NCBI RefSeq assembly: GCF_000003815.2
Contig: NC_049984.1
Span: forward strand, 3,350,174 to 3,414,173
Direction: 5' to 3'
DNA length: 64,000 nucleotides
From: Branchiostoma floridae
Lineage: Eukaryota > Chordata > Leptocardii > Amphioxiformes > Branchiostomatidae
Positions 1 to 12,100 of the stretch are shown here, one piece after another. Position numbers and translations under genes: made by a program. Every line of letters begins with the position of its first letter. Within the stretch, counting starts at the first letter, position 1. The notes under the pieces are model-generated. The model was not told the DNA's origin and made no database searches. It saw only the letters and a list, made by a program, of their open reading frames with translations.

Positions 1-1827
1 GCTAGAAGAACCCATAACGGCGGATCTAGAGTACTGCTTATACGGTATTGTCTATTGATAGTGCCGGTACCACTTTGTATCGGTGGCATCTGCAACTGAT
101 TGGAGCAAGATGCCGCCGTGCAAATTAATGACGGGATCTTCTCTTTGTATCTAACTCGAAGCTCGGTATGTGGCCCAGACGTGCCAGGCGCTGTCTGTAT
201 GCGTCTAGTACCCGTGTCCCCAGACGGTCAAACCACTCGCGCATTGTGCGAAGAGATACGCAGGGTTTCGCCCGTACTGATATTATCTAATCTTTTAACA
301 ATAATAAGTGACACTATTCCCTTTCAGCTTGTCATTGGTCCGGGATGTATCCGTACATATGGGAATATGGTGTCGCGATCCATATTTTCTAAGACATCGG
401 CGAAATGAACTTGCGATGTATAAACAACTCGCCCTGATAATCCGTCTCAAACTTTTTAAGGCATCTTATCCACTATCTAGTGAATAATCGAATAGTTTAG
501 TCGATTTTTGTTTATCATGCATCAAATACTGAGTCATTTCAAATTAAAAACTTCCGTTAACAGTCCTGGTTTTACTGACCCCCTATTTTCTTGTTCCCAA
601 ATGTGTCTAAATGGGGATTGCTACTCTGAGGTATATACTGCTCTAATTAGATACAAAATAAAACACGTTTGTATCCACTCCGCCACATTTATCTTCTATT
701 AAACACATACCAACATGTCTAAGTGTAACAACCACAATCGAATGTATTGACATTTTAACAAGAAGAACTAGGGTATCCATTTGACACGCTGCAACTATAG
801 CGGGAAAGAAATACATTGTGCATAGGTAGAATGATCTAGCAAAACCTCATGATTTGACCTAAACATGGCAAAAACGATTAAGGTTCACAATTCACTCTGG
901 CACTAACGTGAATGTTTAAGTTGAGTCGGTGGGGAAGGGGGTTGGTACAATTTGGCAAAGAAAAGGCACGGGGCATGACACCACATGAGCACGGTTTAGA
1001 GATTTTTAAAGCCGAGACCATGGAGGCAAAAAATCTGGTTGTGGTTCAAAGATGTCAGAGATCAGGGGAGGATGTTTGGCCAAATCTGCTGCAATTAGCT
1101 GTCACAGAAAATGAGTTACGACCAGGGCTGGGGCCAGAGGGTACGTATGAAATGTCAGAGTGGCCTTGACTGCACTGAAGGTGCACGGAACGAAGAGTAG
1201 AACAGATGGCAAAAATTATCGTGGTGATTCTCAGAATCCGGCGATATGACAAATTTAGTCACTGTGTCAGATAGATAGTATGTCGACCGAACACCGAGAA
1301 AACCACGACAACGGAACTTTTATGCATTTTTCACGAAAATTCAAGACTACACATGTAAACTTTTACGCTAACAGTGATGGGGTTTTGTGCGCGTGAAAAG
1401 TTGCGCATGAAAAATCTGCGGGTGACAACATGCACATTCGCTTATTTCCCGGGGATTTGGAAAGTTTTTGTACTTTTACATTTGAGATACTTAAACAGAA
1501 CGCTCAAAATCTTTTGATAACCATTAGTGTTGATAGTTAGCAGGGATTTTAACCCATGTCCTATCCGGTAACTTCCCTGGGTGGTGTCCCTGCAGACGTG
1601 TTAGACGTTCGCGTATACAAGAACGGGATCCCGTCTGTATTTCCAGTTGCCGTTATATCAGAAGAAAACTAAATCACATCCAGTATTCAGAATATGTATA
1701 GACTGGCTGGCATCTCTCTATTGTATTCATCCGCTAAAAGAATTCGTCACCATGGTCTTAGAACATGGCCATCTTTCCTCAGCCAATCAGGAGCGAGTAT
1801 TTCTTGTGACTAAATCCACATAGTATG

Positions 1828-1970
1828 GCGTCCCTAGGGGTAGGGGTGTACTAAGTAACGAATAAATTGACTAAGTTGGAGACGCCCACCATTCAACTGA
1901 ATGGTCTCCCTAGGGGTAGGGGTGTACCAACCAACGAATAAATTGACTAAGTTGGAGACGCCCACCTTTC
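1828..1970. repeat. Two-copy tandem repeat, about 74 bp
   Basis: A unit beginning TCCCTAGGGGTAGGGGTGTA and ending TTGGAGACGCCCACC occurs twice in direct orientation (about 1831-1893 and 1907-1967) with few differences. Confidence 0.75.
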
Positions 1971-2561
1971 TCATGCAAATAAAAGCACTTAAAGAATTAA
2001 CAAAAAGGGAAACAGCAAATCAACCTTTGTTACTGAACATCTTTATTCATAACATGAACAAAGGAAATTCAGAAAGGAAAAGTCAGAAAGCGAACAAGGC
2101 AATAATAAAGAGTTTCTTGTAACAAGAAAACGTACGAACAGCATTATCTAGCTAGTTACATCAAATACATGAAAAATATAACCGCCTTGGCAACGGTTAC
2201 ATCAAGCTAGGGAACAGGTTCTCAAGATAGTAAAGAAAAACTTTAAAAGTAGAGATGCTACATAAAAGCATGCGCGTTAAATTGATAAAAATGAAGCAAA
2301 CATGTGGTATACGATCAATACTTCCATAAAACTTTAAAAGAGAAACAAACTAAAATGGAGGAAGATGTGGTCTACCAGGAACGGGTCGAACTGGGAACAG
2401 GACAGCTCGTCAGGACGGTTACTCCAGCAGGGTGAATGAAATGGGGGAGGGGGCAGCGACATAATTTGGCTGGTCTGTCTGGCAGGAATTGGTCAGTATC
2501 AAAACTACAAAACAGTTCGGCAGAGATGCCAATATGCTGCAGCAAAACGTCCGCCAGCTCG

Positions 2562-2616
2562 AGCTGGAACTCAGCTGGAACTCAGCTGGAACTCAGCTGG
2601 AACTCAGCTGGAACTC
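2562..2616. repeat. 12-bp minisatellite (CAGCTGGAACTC)n
   Basis: The unit CAGCTGGAACTC is repeated about four to five times in uninterrupted head-to-tail order. Being a multiple of three it keeps a frame open on the plus strand, but nothing else supports coding. Confidence 0.85.
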
Positions 2617-3910
2617 GGGCTGTGTACGCGTACGGAACTCGCCTGTACATACTGTGAAAACGGCTGAACATACTCGAGAAATTGGCCTTCAAGAGATGCC
2701 ACGTCCTACTCATTTGAGGTCAGGTTGAGAACTGGGATCAATCTGATCTCCTTGATCTGACATTCACCCAAAAACAATGGCATTGTGGTGCAAAAAAGTG
2801 TTGTAAAACCTGACATGAATTTCACACAAGCCTCATGGGGAAAGGTGTGAGGCGCCATCACCAGGTTCATGAATGAGAAATAGAAGAATGTAGCCTGTCT
2901 GTTCGCTTGCTAGGAAAACAAACTACATGTTTCTAGTGACTATAACAGTGTATTTTGCTTCGGAAAGATGGCCATGTTCTAAGTCAGTTAGATCATGGGA
3001 GTGGCCTGACTATGTGGATTTGGTACTGCTCCGCCCACCCGAGGAGTTTGCTGGGGTCCCCGAGGGCGGCTACAGTGAGAACTTACTTTGGTATGCAATC
3101 ACGCGACACATCACATATCGCTATCAAAGGAAAAGGCCGGTGTCATAACGTTGAGAGATCTTTTGTCGGCCTAACAGCAGAAGGCCATTCGTTTTGCATA
3201 TAGATTAATCGCCATCGAGAGAACTGTTATACGACATGGTGTGAATTAATACCTCCCGCGAGGCATTCTACCACCCTCTTGTAAGGCCACATTTGTAACA
3301 AGGAGGTTTTATCCTTGATTGTTTTAATAGGTAACGGCGGAATTTTGATATCGCAACGTTCACAGACCAAACACCCAACAAAAGCAGTAATGATTACAGA
3401 CTTCAACCCCCGTACACGCCCGACAACACGTAGAAACTAAGTTTTCTATGCTGATCATGAGTCTCCGTGAGGTGAAGATCTCATTATGGCTCCAGGTGTA
3501 TTATTTTAGACGTCATTTTCATGTCTAACAAATGAGCGCTCGAAATCATTACAGAAAGTTGAGAATGAACAAACAAGGCATAGCCACAAGTGGGAAGTAA
3601 CAGAACATATCACGAGACAGATACATTTTAATATACAAAGGAGGTTTCTTGTTGATACAAACGTCCGGTGAGAGACAATAGAGGCACGCCTGCGAATGTG
3701 GTGAAATTTCACCAAATTGCACTATTTTGTTTTTTCGTCTGCTTTCATTGTATGTGACCCCGGTGGTGGAAAGACGAAGTTAGCCTGGCCAATCCACGGT
3801 AGACTGGATTCCAGGTTACTTTTGGACCAGCTCGATCTTCATGGATTGCAGCGCCGTGATCTTTACTGTTATTTGCTTTTGAATGTATATTCCATTACAT
3901 TATTTTGTCG

Positions 3911-4030
3911 TACCCAACAGAAACATACTTTCTAAAGATACTTTGCTGCACCTTAAGGTGTTTGATACAAACTGCCCCAAGTGCATAGTAAACATGAACA
4001 CACTCTTCATGCGTTGTCGACTTACAGTAT
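3911..4030. repeat. Paralogous empty site of the Harbinger insertion
   Basis: This segment resembles the sequence on both sides of the element at 4388-6511. It reads GCTGCACC-TTA-AGGTGTTTGATAC where the other copy reads GCTGCACC-TTA, element, TTA-GGGTGTTTGATAC. It therefore serves as an unoccupied reference site and fixes a 3-bp target duplication. Confidence 0.75.
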
Positions 4031-4387
4031 CTTTGGTTTGGAATGTGGTAGTCACCCTTTGAGTCGGTGTGACAAATGGGCCTGTCATGCTCACGACTCT
4101 CTACACATACACGACTTATTAGCCCCAGGCAGGACTGAGTCCGGCATGTTATGACAAATTTTCCCCTTTTTCCTTTTATTTCTATGTTGTAGGACCATTC
4201 GGTGCAAGCCGGGCTAAGAAAGCTACGAGAGGTGTGCCTCGATCACAACATTCATGTATATCCCTTAAAGATGAGTCGCGCCCTGGACCGCCTGATCAAG
4301 GCAGGCACGCAGGCGAAACCCAACAAAAACATACTGTATTGTCCAAACATTACGTAGTATAGCTTAAAGATACCTTGCTGCACCTTA

Positions 4388-6511
4388 GGGACCGTACGGC
4401 GTTTAGTGAGGGGGGAGGGCCGGTCGCCAGAGGGTCGGGTCAAAAAATTTTTGCATGGCCCTCCCCCCAGGTAAATTTTTTTTTGCTAGGCCCTCCCCCC
4501 AAGACAAAATATTTTTGCTTGGCCCTCCCCCCTCCTATCAACTTTGAAAAAAATATTCAAGACGGCAATAAAGCACTGCGCTCCCGCATTTGGAAATGTG
4601 CTTTGCGTCATACTTTTTCATGATTTTCATCGAGAAGCAGATCTCTCACCCCTAGTAAAACAAGTGCTTTTAAAAAAGCTGGCATTTTGCCAATGTTTGC
4701 GTGTGTGAACGTTTTTTTCTAGTTATTAGAATGTCATATAAATAGAACAGAGTAACTAAACCTGATATTGGCGCATGGAGAGATTCACATATGTGCCTGA
4801 ATCTAGATCTAGACGCCACCTGTTAAAATTTGCGTGAACTGCAGCAAATTTCACTACACTGCCTGTTTTTGAGTGAGCTCTGTTGCGGGGCACTTTTAAG
4901 TTTTTTTTTTAATTTTTATTTCTATTCGGCAAAAAAACGAAGCGGCGAATCCGTTAACCAAAGAAATAAATTGGTGTGGCCAAATGGATGTAAAAATTAG
5001 TATTTTAATGGATGTAAAAAAGAAAAAGAAAAAATCTACCTCCCCGGATTCGAACCGGGTGCATTGGTTTAGAATGCGTAAACTTTAACCACTGCGCCAG
5101 TGCAAACATGTTGGAAAAATGCCTGTTTTAACAGGTTTAAAAATGTTTGGCATGGATTGAACAGGTCCGTTCATCTCAACATCACAACGGCGACTATTCT
5201 GGCCTCAGAGCATTTTGCCGCTAAGGCGGCAAAATGCAAAAAGGAAAACAGAATGGCTCAAAATATCTGCTAAATAGAGGGATAAATATCTGCTTCATAG
5301 AGGCATAAATATTTGCTTTATAGAAGCTATTTCATTGTTTTGATATTAAAACAACACCTAAAAAGCATTTGTACCTGGATTTCTAGTAGATTTGCGCGAC
5401 GAAGCGGCGCGCGCCCCGCTCCCTAAATAAATTTACGTATTGCAAGCTCGCGGGCCTGAGCGGCTTGACGGAAACTATTTTCAATTTACATATATTTTGG
5501 ACTTTTTCTTGGTTCTGTGGTGGTAATAACTTACGGTAAATCGGGGGAAAAAAATGAAAATTAAAACGACAGCACGATTCGACTTCCAAAACTGTAGTGG
5601 GGAGGGGGGGCGCCGACGCGTGACGCTGATTTTCCCACGGCGGGGTAAGACCGGTCGCCTCTCTCTAGCCGCCGGCGGGCGTGAGACCGCAGACTTGCAG
5701 GAGATCTTTTAGAAATGCCACGCTTTTTTTGCCACGATTTCCTGCATTGCTTTTTTATGGGAAAATTTGCTGGTTAGATGACATTTCTATGAACAAAAAA
5801 TACGAGGGTTTCAAGTTTTTGAGAACGACGTTCCGAACACCATGTTCGGCGCCAAAGGCACGAAGAATCGCAAGGTAGGTCCGGGAAAATTTTGAAATCT
5901 TGACCCTCTTAAAAGCTATTTCCTTCAGTTTGAGGAGATATTTTGCTGACAAACAAAGCTAACTTTAATAGCATTTCAATTTAGAAATACAAAATTAGAT
6001 CCCCCCAAACACATTGTCACGATGTCGGTCATCAAAGGCGCGAGGCCGGTTACGTCAAAAGGGATCCAGGGAAATTTGCAAATACATGTTTTTACCCTTG
6101 AGTGCTGAAACGCCATTTCTTACATTTTGAGGGCAATAAGACAGTGGTAAATTTTGCTGGCAGACTAATCTAGAGTTTAATAACATTTCTGTGCATGAAG
6201 AAGGTTTTCGAGGGCGTCATGCATAAGCCCCGCCCCCTCCCTTTCGCATTTTCACTGTATCCCGAGCGCCAACCTCGGGCGATCCCTTGCAGAGGTCCAG
6301 AAAAATTTTGAAATCTTGACCCTCTGAAACGCCGTTTCTTGGATTTTAAGGGACATATTTTGCTGGCAGACCAAGCTACTTTTTTTTGCTTGGCCCTCCC
6401 CCCGAGTAAAAAAAAATTTGCTAGGCCCTCCCCCTGGCAAAATATTTTTTTGCTTGGCCCTCCCCCCCCTGGCGACCGGCCCTCCCCCCTCGCTAAATGC
6501 CGTACGGTCCC
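4388..6511. mobile_element. Non-autonomous DNA transposon, PIF/Harbinger-like
   Basis: The two ends are inverted repeats of about 42 bp that begin GGGACCGTACGGC and continue through GAGGGGGGAGGGCCGGTCGC with two mismatches. Each end is flanked by TTA, a target duplication confirmed by the empty paralogous site at 3911-4030. A 3-bp TTA/TAA duplication is characteristic of PIF/Harbinger elements. Near the ends are runs of GGCCCTCCCCCC alternating with T-rich tracts. No transposase or Myb-like frame is visible, so the element would depend on a partner. A shorter related copy lies inverted at about 62285-63285. That copy lacks the stretch corresponding to about 4665-5235, which contains a tRNA-like sequence and looks like a secondary insertion here. 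Confidence 0.8.
5036..5104 (-). other. tRNA-like sequence (tRNA-derived SINE head or tRNA pseudogene)
   Basis: Read on the minus strand it has a box A match (TGGCGCAGTGG), a perfect box B (GGTTCGAATCC), a 5-bp anticodon stem GCATT/AATGC closing a 7-base loop CTAAACC, and a 5-bp T stem CCCGG/CCGGG, followed by a T run. The acceptor arms (about TTGCACT and GAGGTAG) do not pair and the anticodon would be AAA, so it is unlikely to be a working tRNA gene. Confidence 0.6.
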
Positions 6512-6514
6512 TTA

Positions 6515-8981
6515 GGGTGTTTGATACAAAATGTCCAAGGTATAGTACAGTAAACATGAATACACTCTTCATGTCGTGTAGACTCAAACATCAAGATGTT
6601 CTTGAGATACATAGCAGGACTGGTCTAACCATTTTAAAGCTAAGGGTACAAACCGCCGTACGTGCAACTGCAAGTGCGTGGTGTCTACGTGCCACAACTG
6701 GTGCTGGTAAATGGGCTGCTAACTTCAGCTCGGTCTTGCAGATGGGGCATTGTGGACGGTTATAATTGTTTAACTTAATTCAAGGTGAAATATGGTCAAT
6801 GAGATCAGCCGTGTTGTATTTCATAAGGTCAAAAGTCACATAACAGCGTTTAACGGTTCATTTCTTATGGAATCCTATACTGGTCTTCCCATAACTGTTG
6901 TTAGGCATAATTTGGAAAGACGTAAATGTTATGAAGAAATGTTAGACAAGTAAGAGAGGACGTCCTAGTCACAACGAGGTGTGATTAGAGGATGTAGTGC
7001 CCCACCGTTATACACATGGTTTAGCGTTTCTGTGTTTGTTCTGATCAGAATAAATGCGTTACTGATAACCAAAGGCATCCATGAAGGAGGGCCTCGAGGA
7101 AATAAGTACCACATAATCGCTCCCCCCCCCTTCACGGAGATGTAAACAAACCGCCACTGATCATTGGAACAGAACCACTCACACTCACAGAACAGAGCAG
7201 AACCATCGCGACGATAATCACGCTTACCCAAAAGGATGACATGTCTCTTCCTCCTCCTGACATAACCTTAAACTAAGATGCCCCATCTCATGTTCTCCCT
7301 GGAGCGCCCAGCTTCCGATATTAAAGGGCCCCGGCCACCCACGTCACCAAGCGGCAAGCGGGGAGATGGCACCCCGTGGCCGGCATGGGCCCGACGAACA
7401 CGTGTCCCGGCATAGGAAGTAACCCTTCAGATTGACGTAAACCCGACCTCACTATACTTCTGGGCCTCCAAAACGTTCATCGCTAGGTCGCTGCACGAAA
7501 ACGTTGACGTATTGGAAAAAAAGCTAGCAAAATTCTTGGGACAAGGGCCCGGAAGTCCTTTTTTTGGATAAAGAATAAAGTTCGGGATAAGAAATCCTTC
7601 GCCCCGTTTGAGGGTAGCTTTAGAGGGCAGACGTAAAAGCCCCCCCCCCCCCGAATTTTTTTCCAGATTGCCCGAAACTGCGACAGGCAGGACTCTCGTC
7701 TAGGTCACAAACCACCAGGGCACACATCGAACAGGTCGTCAGAGAAAAATAAGTAGCACGGAACAAAACTAAGACGGCATGAAGAGTGGCTTCTGTATCA
7801 TGATCATGCCCTACTTCCACGGGGAGTATTCCAAAATAGGAAAATCCCGACGAAGGAGTGTCCGTTTGCGTTTTAATCACAGTTAGCACGTTTCAAGATC
7901 CATACCCTGGGAGCCAGACAGGACCGGGTAGCTAGCGAGTTTAGTTCGGGGAACCAAGCCAGTTAGCCCGCCGATCTCACATTAGCGCTCCGGGGGAGTT
8001 TAACCCGAAGGAGATATCGCTACCCTTTTCGGGGAATGGGCAGGTGGACCTTACAAAGTTCCAGCCTCAAAGTTCTGTTGTTATTTTGAAAAATAGCTCA
8101 ATACACCCTTGAGCCATATCTAGTCCCTGATTCGCTACTACAATAGCCTGCTGACCAACTGTGGTGTGTTGTAGCTGGCTACCTGGGGTGGTTATCAATC
8201 CTAGGTTCTCCTCTCTCTGACCAAGGGCATTGGAGAGCCATTCTACAGTCATCCTGCCAGACCCCTGCACGATAGATACTGAGATCGGGCTGTGGTGTGG
8301 TAACCAGGCTCGATCCCGTCTGGCTCCTAGGGAAAAAGATCCACGAAACGCACATATCTTTGACCTGTATTTCAACTGAACCGAGAAGTTTTTACCCGCA
8401 AGTACCAACCTACCGTAACTTGGTTGTATCTTTCTATCTCCCTGTATGCCACAGAAGGTCGTTTAGCTCTTGATCTTTGAGCAGATGTTATAGAATGGCT
8501 TATTCATATACCTACATCAACATTGCAGCATTGGCCAGATGCCTTGATTCCTTGGAACCGCTGCCATAAAATGGATTACGCAAAATCCAACACTTATCTG
8601 GCCAGGCGCAGATTATTGCAAAATATCAATGTAACATGTAGCATGTTTGAAATAATCTTTCTAATTTTAACGTCGTTTAATTGTATTGATATTTCTTAAT
8701 GATAATACTTAACTTGTGTATCAACATCATACTACACAGCACATTAAGCCAACGTATCGCGACACTACGACACTAGCACATACAGTCCGGAACATCATCG
8801 TGACCAAGCATACAATTCCTCAATCATCTCTGTCAAGATACAATACAATACGTTACAAAAAAAGTCAAACAATATTACCGTCGCCATGGCAATGCTTTTT
8901 CATTGCCACACTTTTTTTGCTTGTTGTATTAACAAAGCACCATAAACAGATATGATAACACCTTTAATGATTGTGTTCCAG
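6515..8981. other. Non-coding; nothing recognised
   Basis: No frame has a recognisable domain. A C12 run lies near 7640-7652. A T-rich stretch precedes the splice acceptor at 8980-8981. The N-terminal cyclase exon was looked for here and not found. Confidence 0.5.
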
Positions 8982-9157
8982 TCTTTTGATAAGCACTTTG
9001 AGATTCCCGTGATCATCGGGGTCACGGCCGCCATCCTGCTGGGGATCTTCCTGGTTCTGCAGTTCTCCCGGCTGCTGCACAACTTCATCACGCTGGTGTC
9101 CCTCTTCATCTGGCTGCTTCTGCTGGGCGGGGGGCTTGGCTTCATGTTCTCACAAAG
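8982..9157 (+). CDS. ADCY2: Adenylyl cyclase, first exon found (TM2-TM3)
   Basis: The acceptor TTGTGTTCCAG precedes SFDKHFEIP and the donor AAAG|GTACAG ends in phase 2. It encodes two hydrophobic segments, [20 protein letters not shown] and the [14 protein letters not shown] segment. By alignment with ADCY2 these are TM2 and TM3. A Met codon at 8952 is in frame, but it lies before the acceptor and is probably intronic. Confidence 0.85.
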
Positions 9158-12100
9158 GTACAGGTTTGTTTGTTTGTTTGTTGTTTACTTTAAGGTACTA
9201 GTTAGGTAGTCGACGTACAGGGTTATACCGTACTGTCTGGGTTACACCACAACTTCATCACGCTGGTGTCCCTCTTCATCTGGCTGCTCCTGCTGGGAGG
9301 GGGGCTCGGGTTCATGTTTTCACAAAGGTACAGGTTTGTTTGTTGTTTACTTTAAGGTAGGTACATTGTAGGTAGTAGATTGTTGACCTGGCAGGTTTGC
9401 ACAACTTCATCACCCTGGTGTCTCTCTTCATCTGGCTGCTTCTGCTGGGCGGGGGGCTTGGCTTCATGTTCTCACAAAGGTACAGGTTTGTTTGTTGTTT
9501 ACTAGTTAGGTAGTCGACGTACGGGGTTATACCGTACTGTCAGGGTTACACCACAACTTCATCACGCTGGTTCTCACAAAGGTGTAGTTTTGTTTGCTGT
9601 TTACTTTAAGGTAGGTACATTGTAGGTAGTAGATGGTTAACCTGGCAGGTTTGCACAACTTCATCATGCTGGTGTCACTCTTTATCTGGCTGCTGCTGGG
9701 CAGCAGGCTTGGATTCACACAAGGGTAGGTGGGCTTCTTTAACCATCATTGGAAGCTCATCTGTGTTGGTAGTAGTCATAGTACAACGCTAAACTTTCTT
9801 CCAACACAGAGGTATACAAGGATCAACTTTGCCTTCTTCAGTATCCATACTGATGACCAATCACTTCAGGACATAAACTCGGGTTCATGTTCTCACGAAG
9901 GTGTGTATGTGTTGTCCTTGCGTGTTGATGGGTATTCTCATACCTATTGGACTAAAGACATCATTGGACATGCTAGAGGGAGGAAGACTTTGGTGGCTTC
10001 CAGGTTCACTCCTCTAACATTAAGAGAAGAACAAGATAGGACTAAAGGGTATGGTAATAAACCAATGCTGCAGTCAGTCCAATTTGTATCAGAATCAAAC
10101 AAAACTTAACTTTGTCAGGGTGAACATATCACGACTCATTTAGGTACCCTCGTGGGCCAAAGGCACCTAGAAGGCTGTACTGCCAAGATACCCAGCAATT
10201 TCCCACAGGAACTGAAGGATTCTAGGTATAGGTCATGGTGCTGAAAATAGAAACGCTTTTTTATATATTTTGTGGATGTAGACATTGGAGACTACTTTAA
10301 CTACCTTTGCCTAAGTCTATTAAGTTGCCAGATTCTGTTTCCAGGCGGTGTACTTCTTCACTTAACCAACTCTAGAGAATAATAAGATGATGAGAGAATG
10401 ATAACAGCTGTCCCAGGGTATTGTAAAAAGAAGTACCTTCAAATTTCTCGGAGACTGAATTTCCCATGAAAGGAAATTGCTTTTCTGGGAGTGCTTCCAA
10501 CGGGTCTCGACCAAGTGATTTTAAATGAGACCCAGGGTAACACAGGTTTGTTATATAAGTAGGACTGATCACTGGGGCATGGAACAAAGTACTAACTGAA
10601 ATCAGAAGGGAGTTCATTGCTCTTTTCTCGTGGGCTTTGGTGCGTGACAAAAGCCACGAAGTGAACCATGACTTTTCTTTCATATTTCGAAATGAATTTC
10701 GATCTTGCATGAATACAAATGTTGGCAACACTAACTTTCTTCAGTGTATATTGATAGGTTACTTTATAGCTTAGATTTGAATTAAGGAGAATGTGGAATT
10801 CTCCCAAAGGAGACATTGGAATTCTACCAAAATGCTAAAGCCTCTGTTGTATGACTTTAAAACAAGCCATAGACTGAGACACTGTTATTCACTAGTGAGT
10901 AGTATACAGCATATTCTTCACACAAGTGTCAGAAAAGAAGGATATAACCTCTGTTGTACAACTTGTCACTAGTGAGTAGCATACTGTCTATATCAGGCTT
11001 TTAGCTAGGATTTTATTATAGGGAGTCCAAATTTATTGGTGAGTTGCGGTAAGTGACTATTGTCGAGGGGTCCGGGGGCATCCACCTTCCATGGTGCAGA
11101 GTTTTTAATGATTTTAAATTAGAGTAGTGCATTCTAAGGTATCCTAAAAGGTAAAAATACTGTTATAGAGGTCACCACAGATGACCTGGTAGCATCCCTG
11201 GTCAATCAGATTTCATACTTGTCAGAGGTTTTACTCCCCAGTGTAAGGGCGTCCAGAGCGTCAAATTTCTTGTTATTGCAAGAAAAGCGTGTTGTCTGGA
11301 TGCGTTGACGCATGCCTGGCTAAAAGCCTGGTCTATATACAGCACATTATACACAGTAATACCTGTCACATTGTGCTCGTCATCTGATTTGCGACAAATG
11401 ATCAATAAGTCGGTCTCTTCTACGCCTGACACTTCAAGGCTCTGCAACCTGAAAGTTTAGTCGCTGGTGTTAAGAACAAGTTTCCGTACAGGGCAAATAT
11501 CAGGCGACTCCTAAATTATGCCAACGATCACTAAAAATTGTGTGCTGATTAAGAAAACACCAGATGTATTGCTGCCAAAAATGTCATGTAAGGATTTTTG
11601 TGCAATGTGACAGGATTATTATGGATATTGCCTCCTGGAATGATGATGATGACAATTTATCAACTTGATAGAAACCCTTGTTATCCCACACATGAAGCTA
11701 CCCTACAATTTAAAGTTGGCCTTGGACTAATATAATAAGGCACTGTTATTCACAAATACTTCATGCTACTTACTGCTATTCACTAGTGAGTAGCATACAG
11801 CACATTAAACACAGTAAGAGATATCGTCTTTTAGACTTAGAATATGGATACACAATTTATCAATAGAAACCCTTGTTATCCCGCAGGCACACGAAGCTAC
11901 CCTACAACGACGTGGGGTACTTCTTCATCATTACGTTGGTGTCCTACACCATGCTGCAAAGAAAATGTAGGCAACACTAACTCTCTTCAATGTACAACAC
12001 AATTTATTTATAGAAGCCCTTGTTAATTCCCCTAGACACATGAAACTACCCTACAATGATGTGGGGTACTTCTTCATCATTACGCTGGTGTCCTACACGA

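Larger units (their letters stand above)
1..3900. other. No supported gene; intergenic or upstream-intron DNA
   Basis: Short open frames occur on both strands, but none has a recognisable domain, membrane segment, repeat pattern or splice-consistent partner. The first exon or exons of the adenylyl cyclase (cytoplasmic N-terminus and TM1) would be expected upstream of 8982 and could lie here, but I could not identify them. The only structures I see are the two short tandem repeats listed separately. Confidence 0.5.

Noticed and set aside
5036-5104. Functional tRNA gene
   Set aside because: Good internal promoter and T arm, but the acceptor stem does not pair and the anticodon would be AAA. 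Treated as tRNA-derived.
8067-8408. 113-codon minus-strand frame as a gene or cyclase exon
   Set aside because: No domain, membrane segment or splice partner, and wrong strand for the cyclase.
8952-8981. Met codon as the start of the cyclase
   Set aside because: In frame, but it lies before a strong acceptor (TTGTGTTCCAG), and the protein would start at TM2 without the conserved N-terminal helix.
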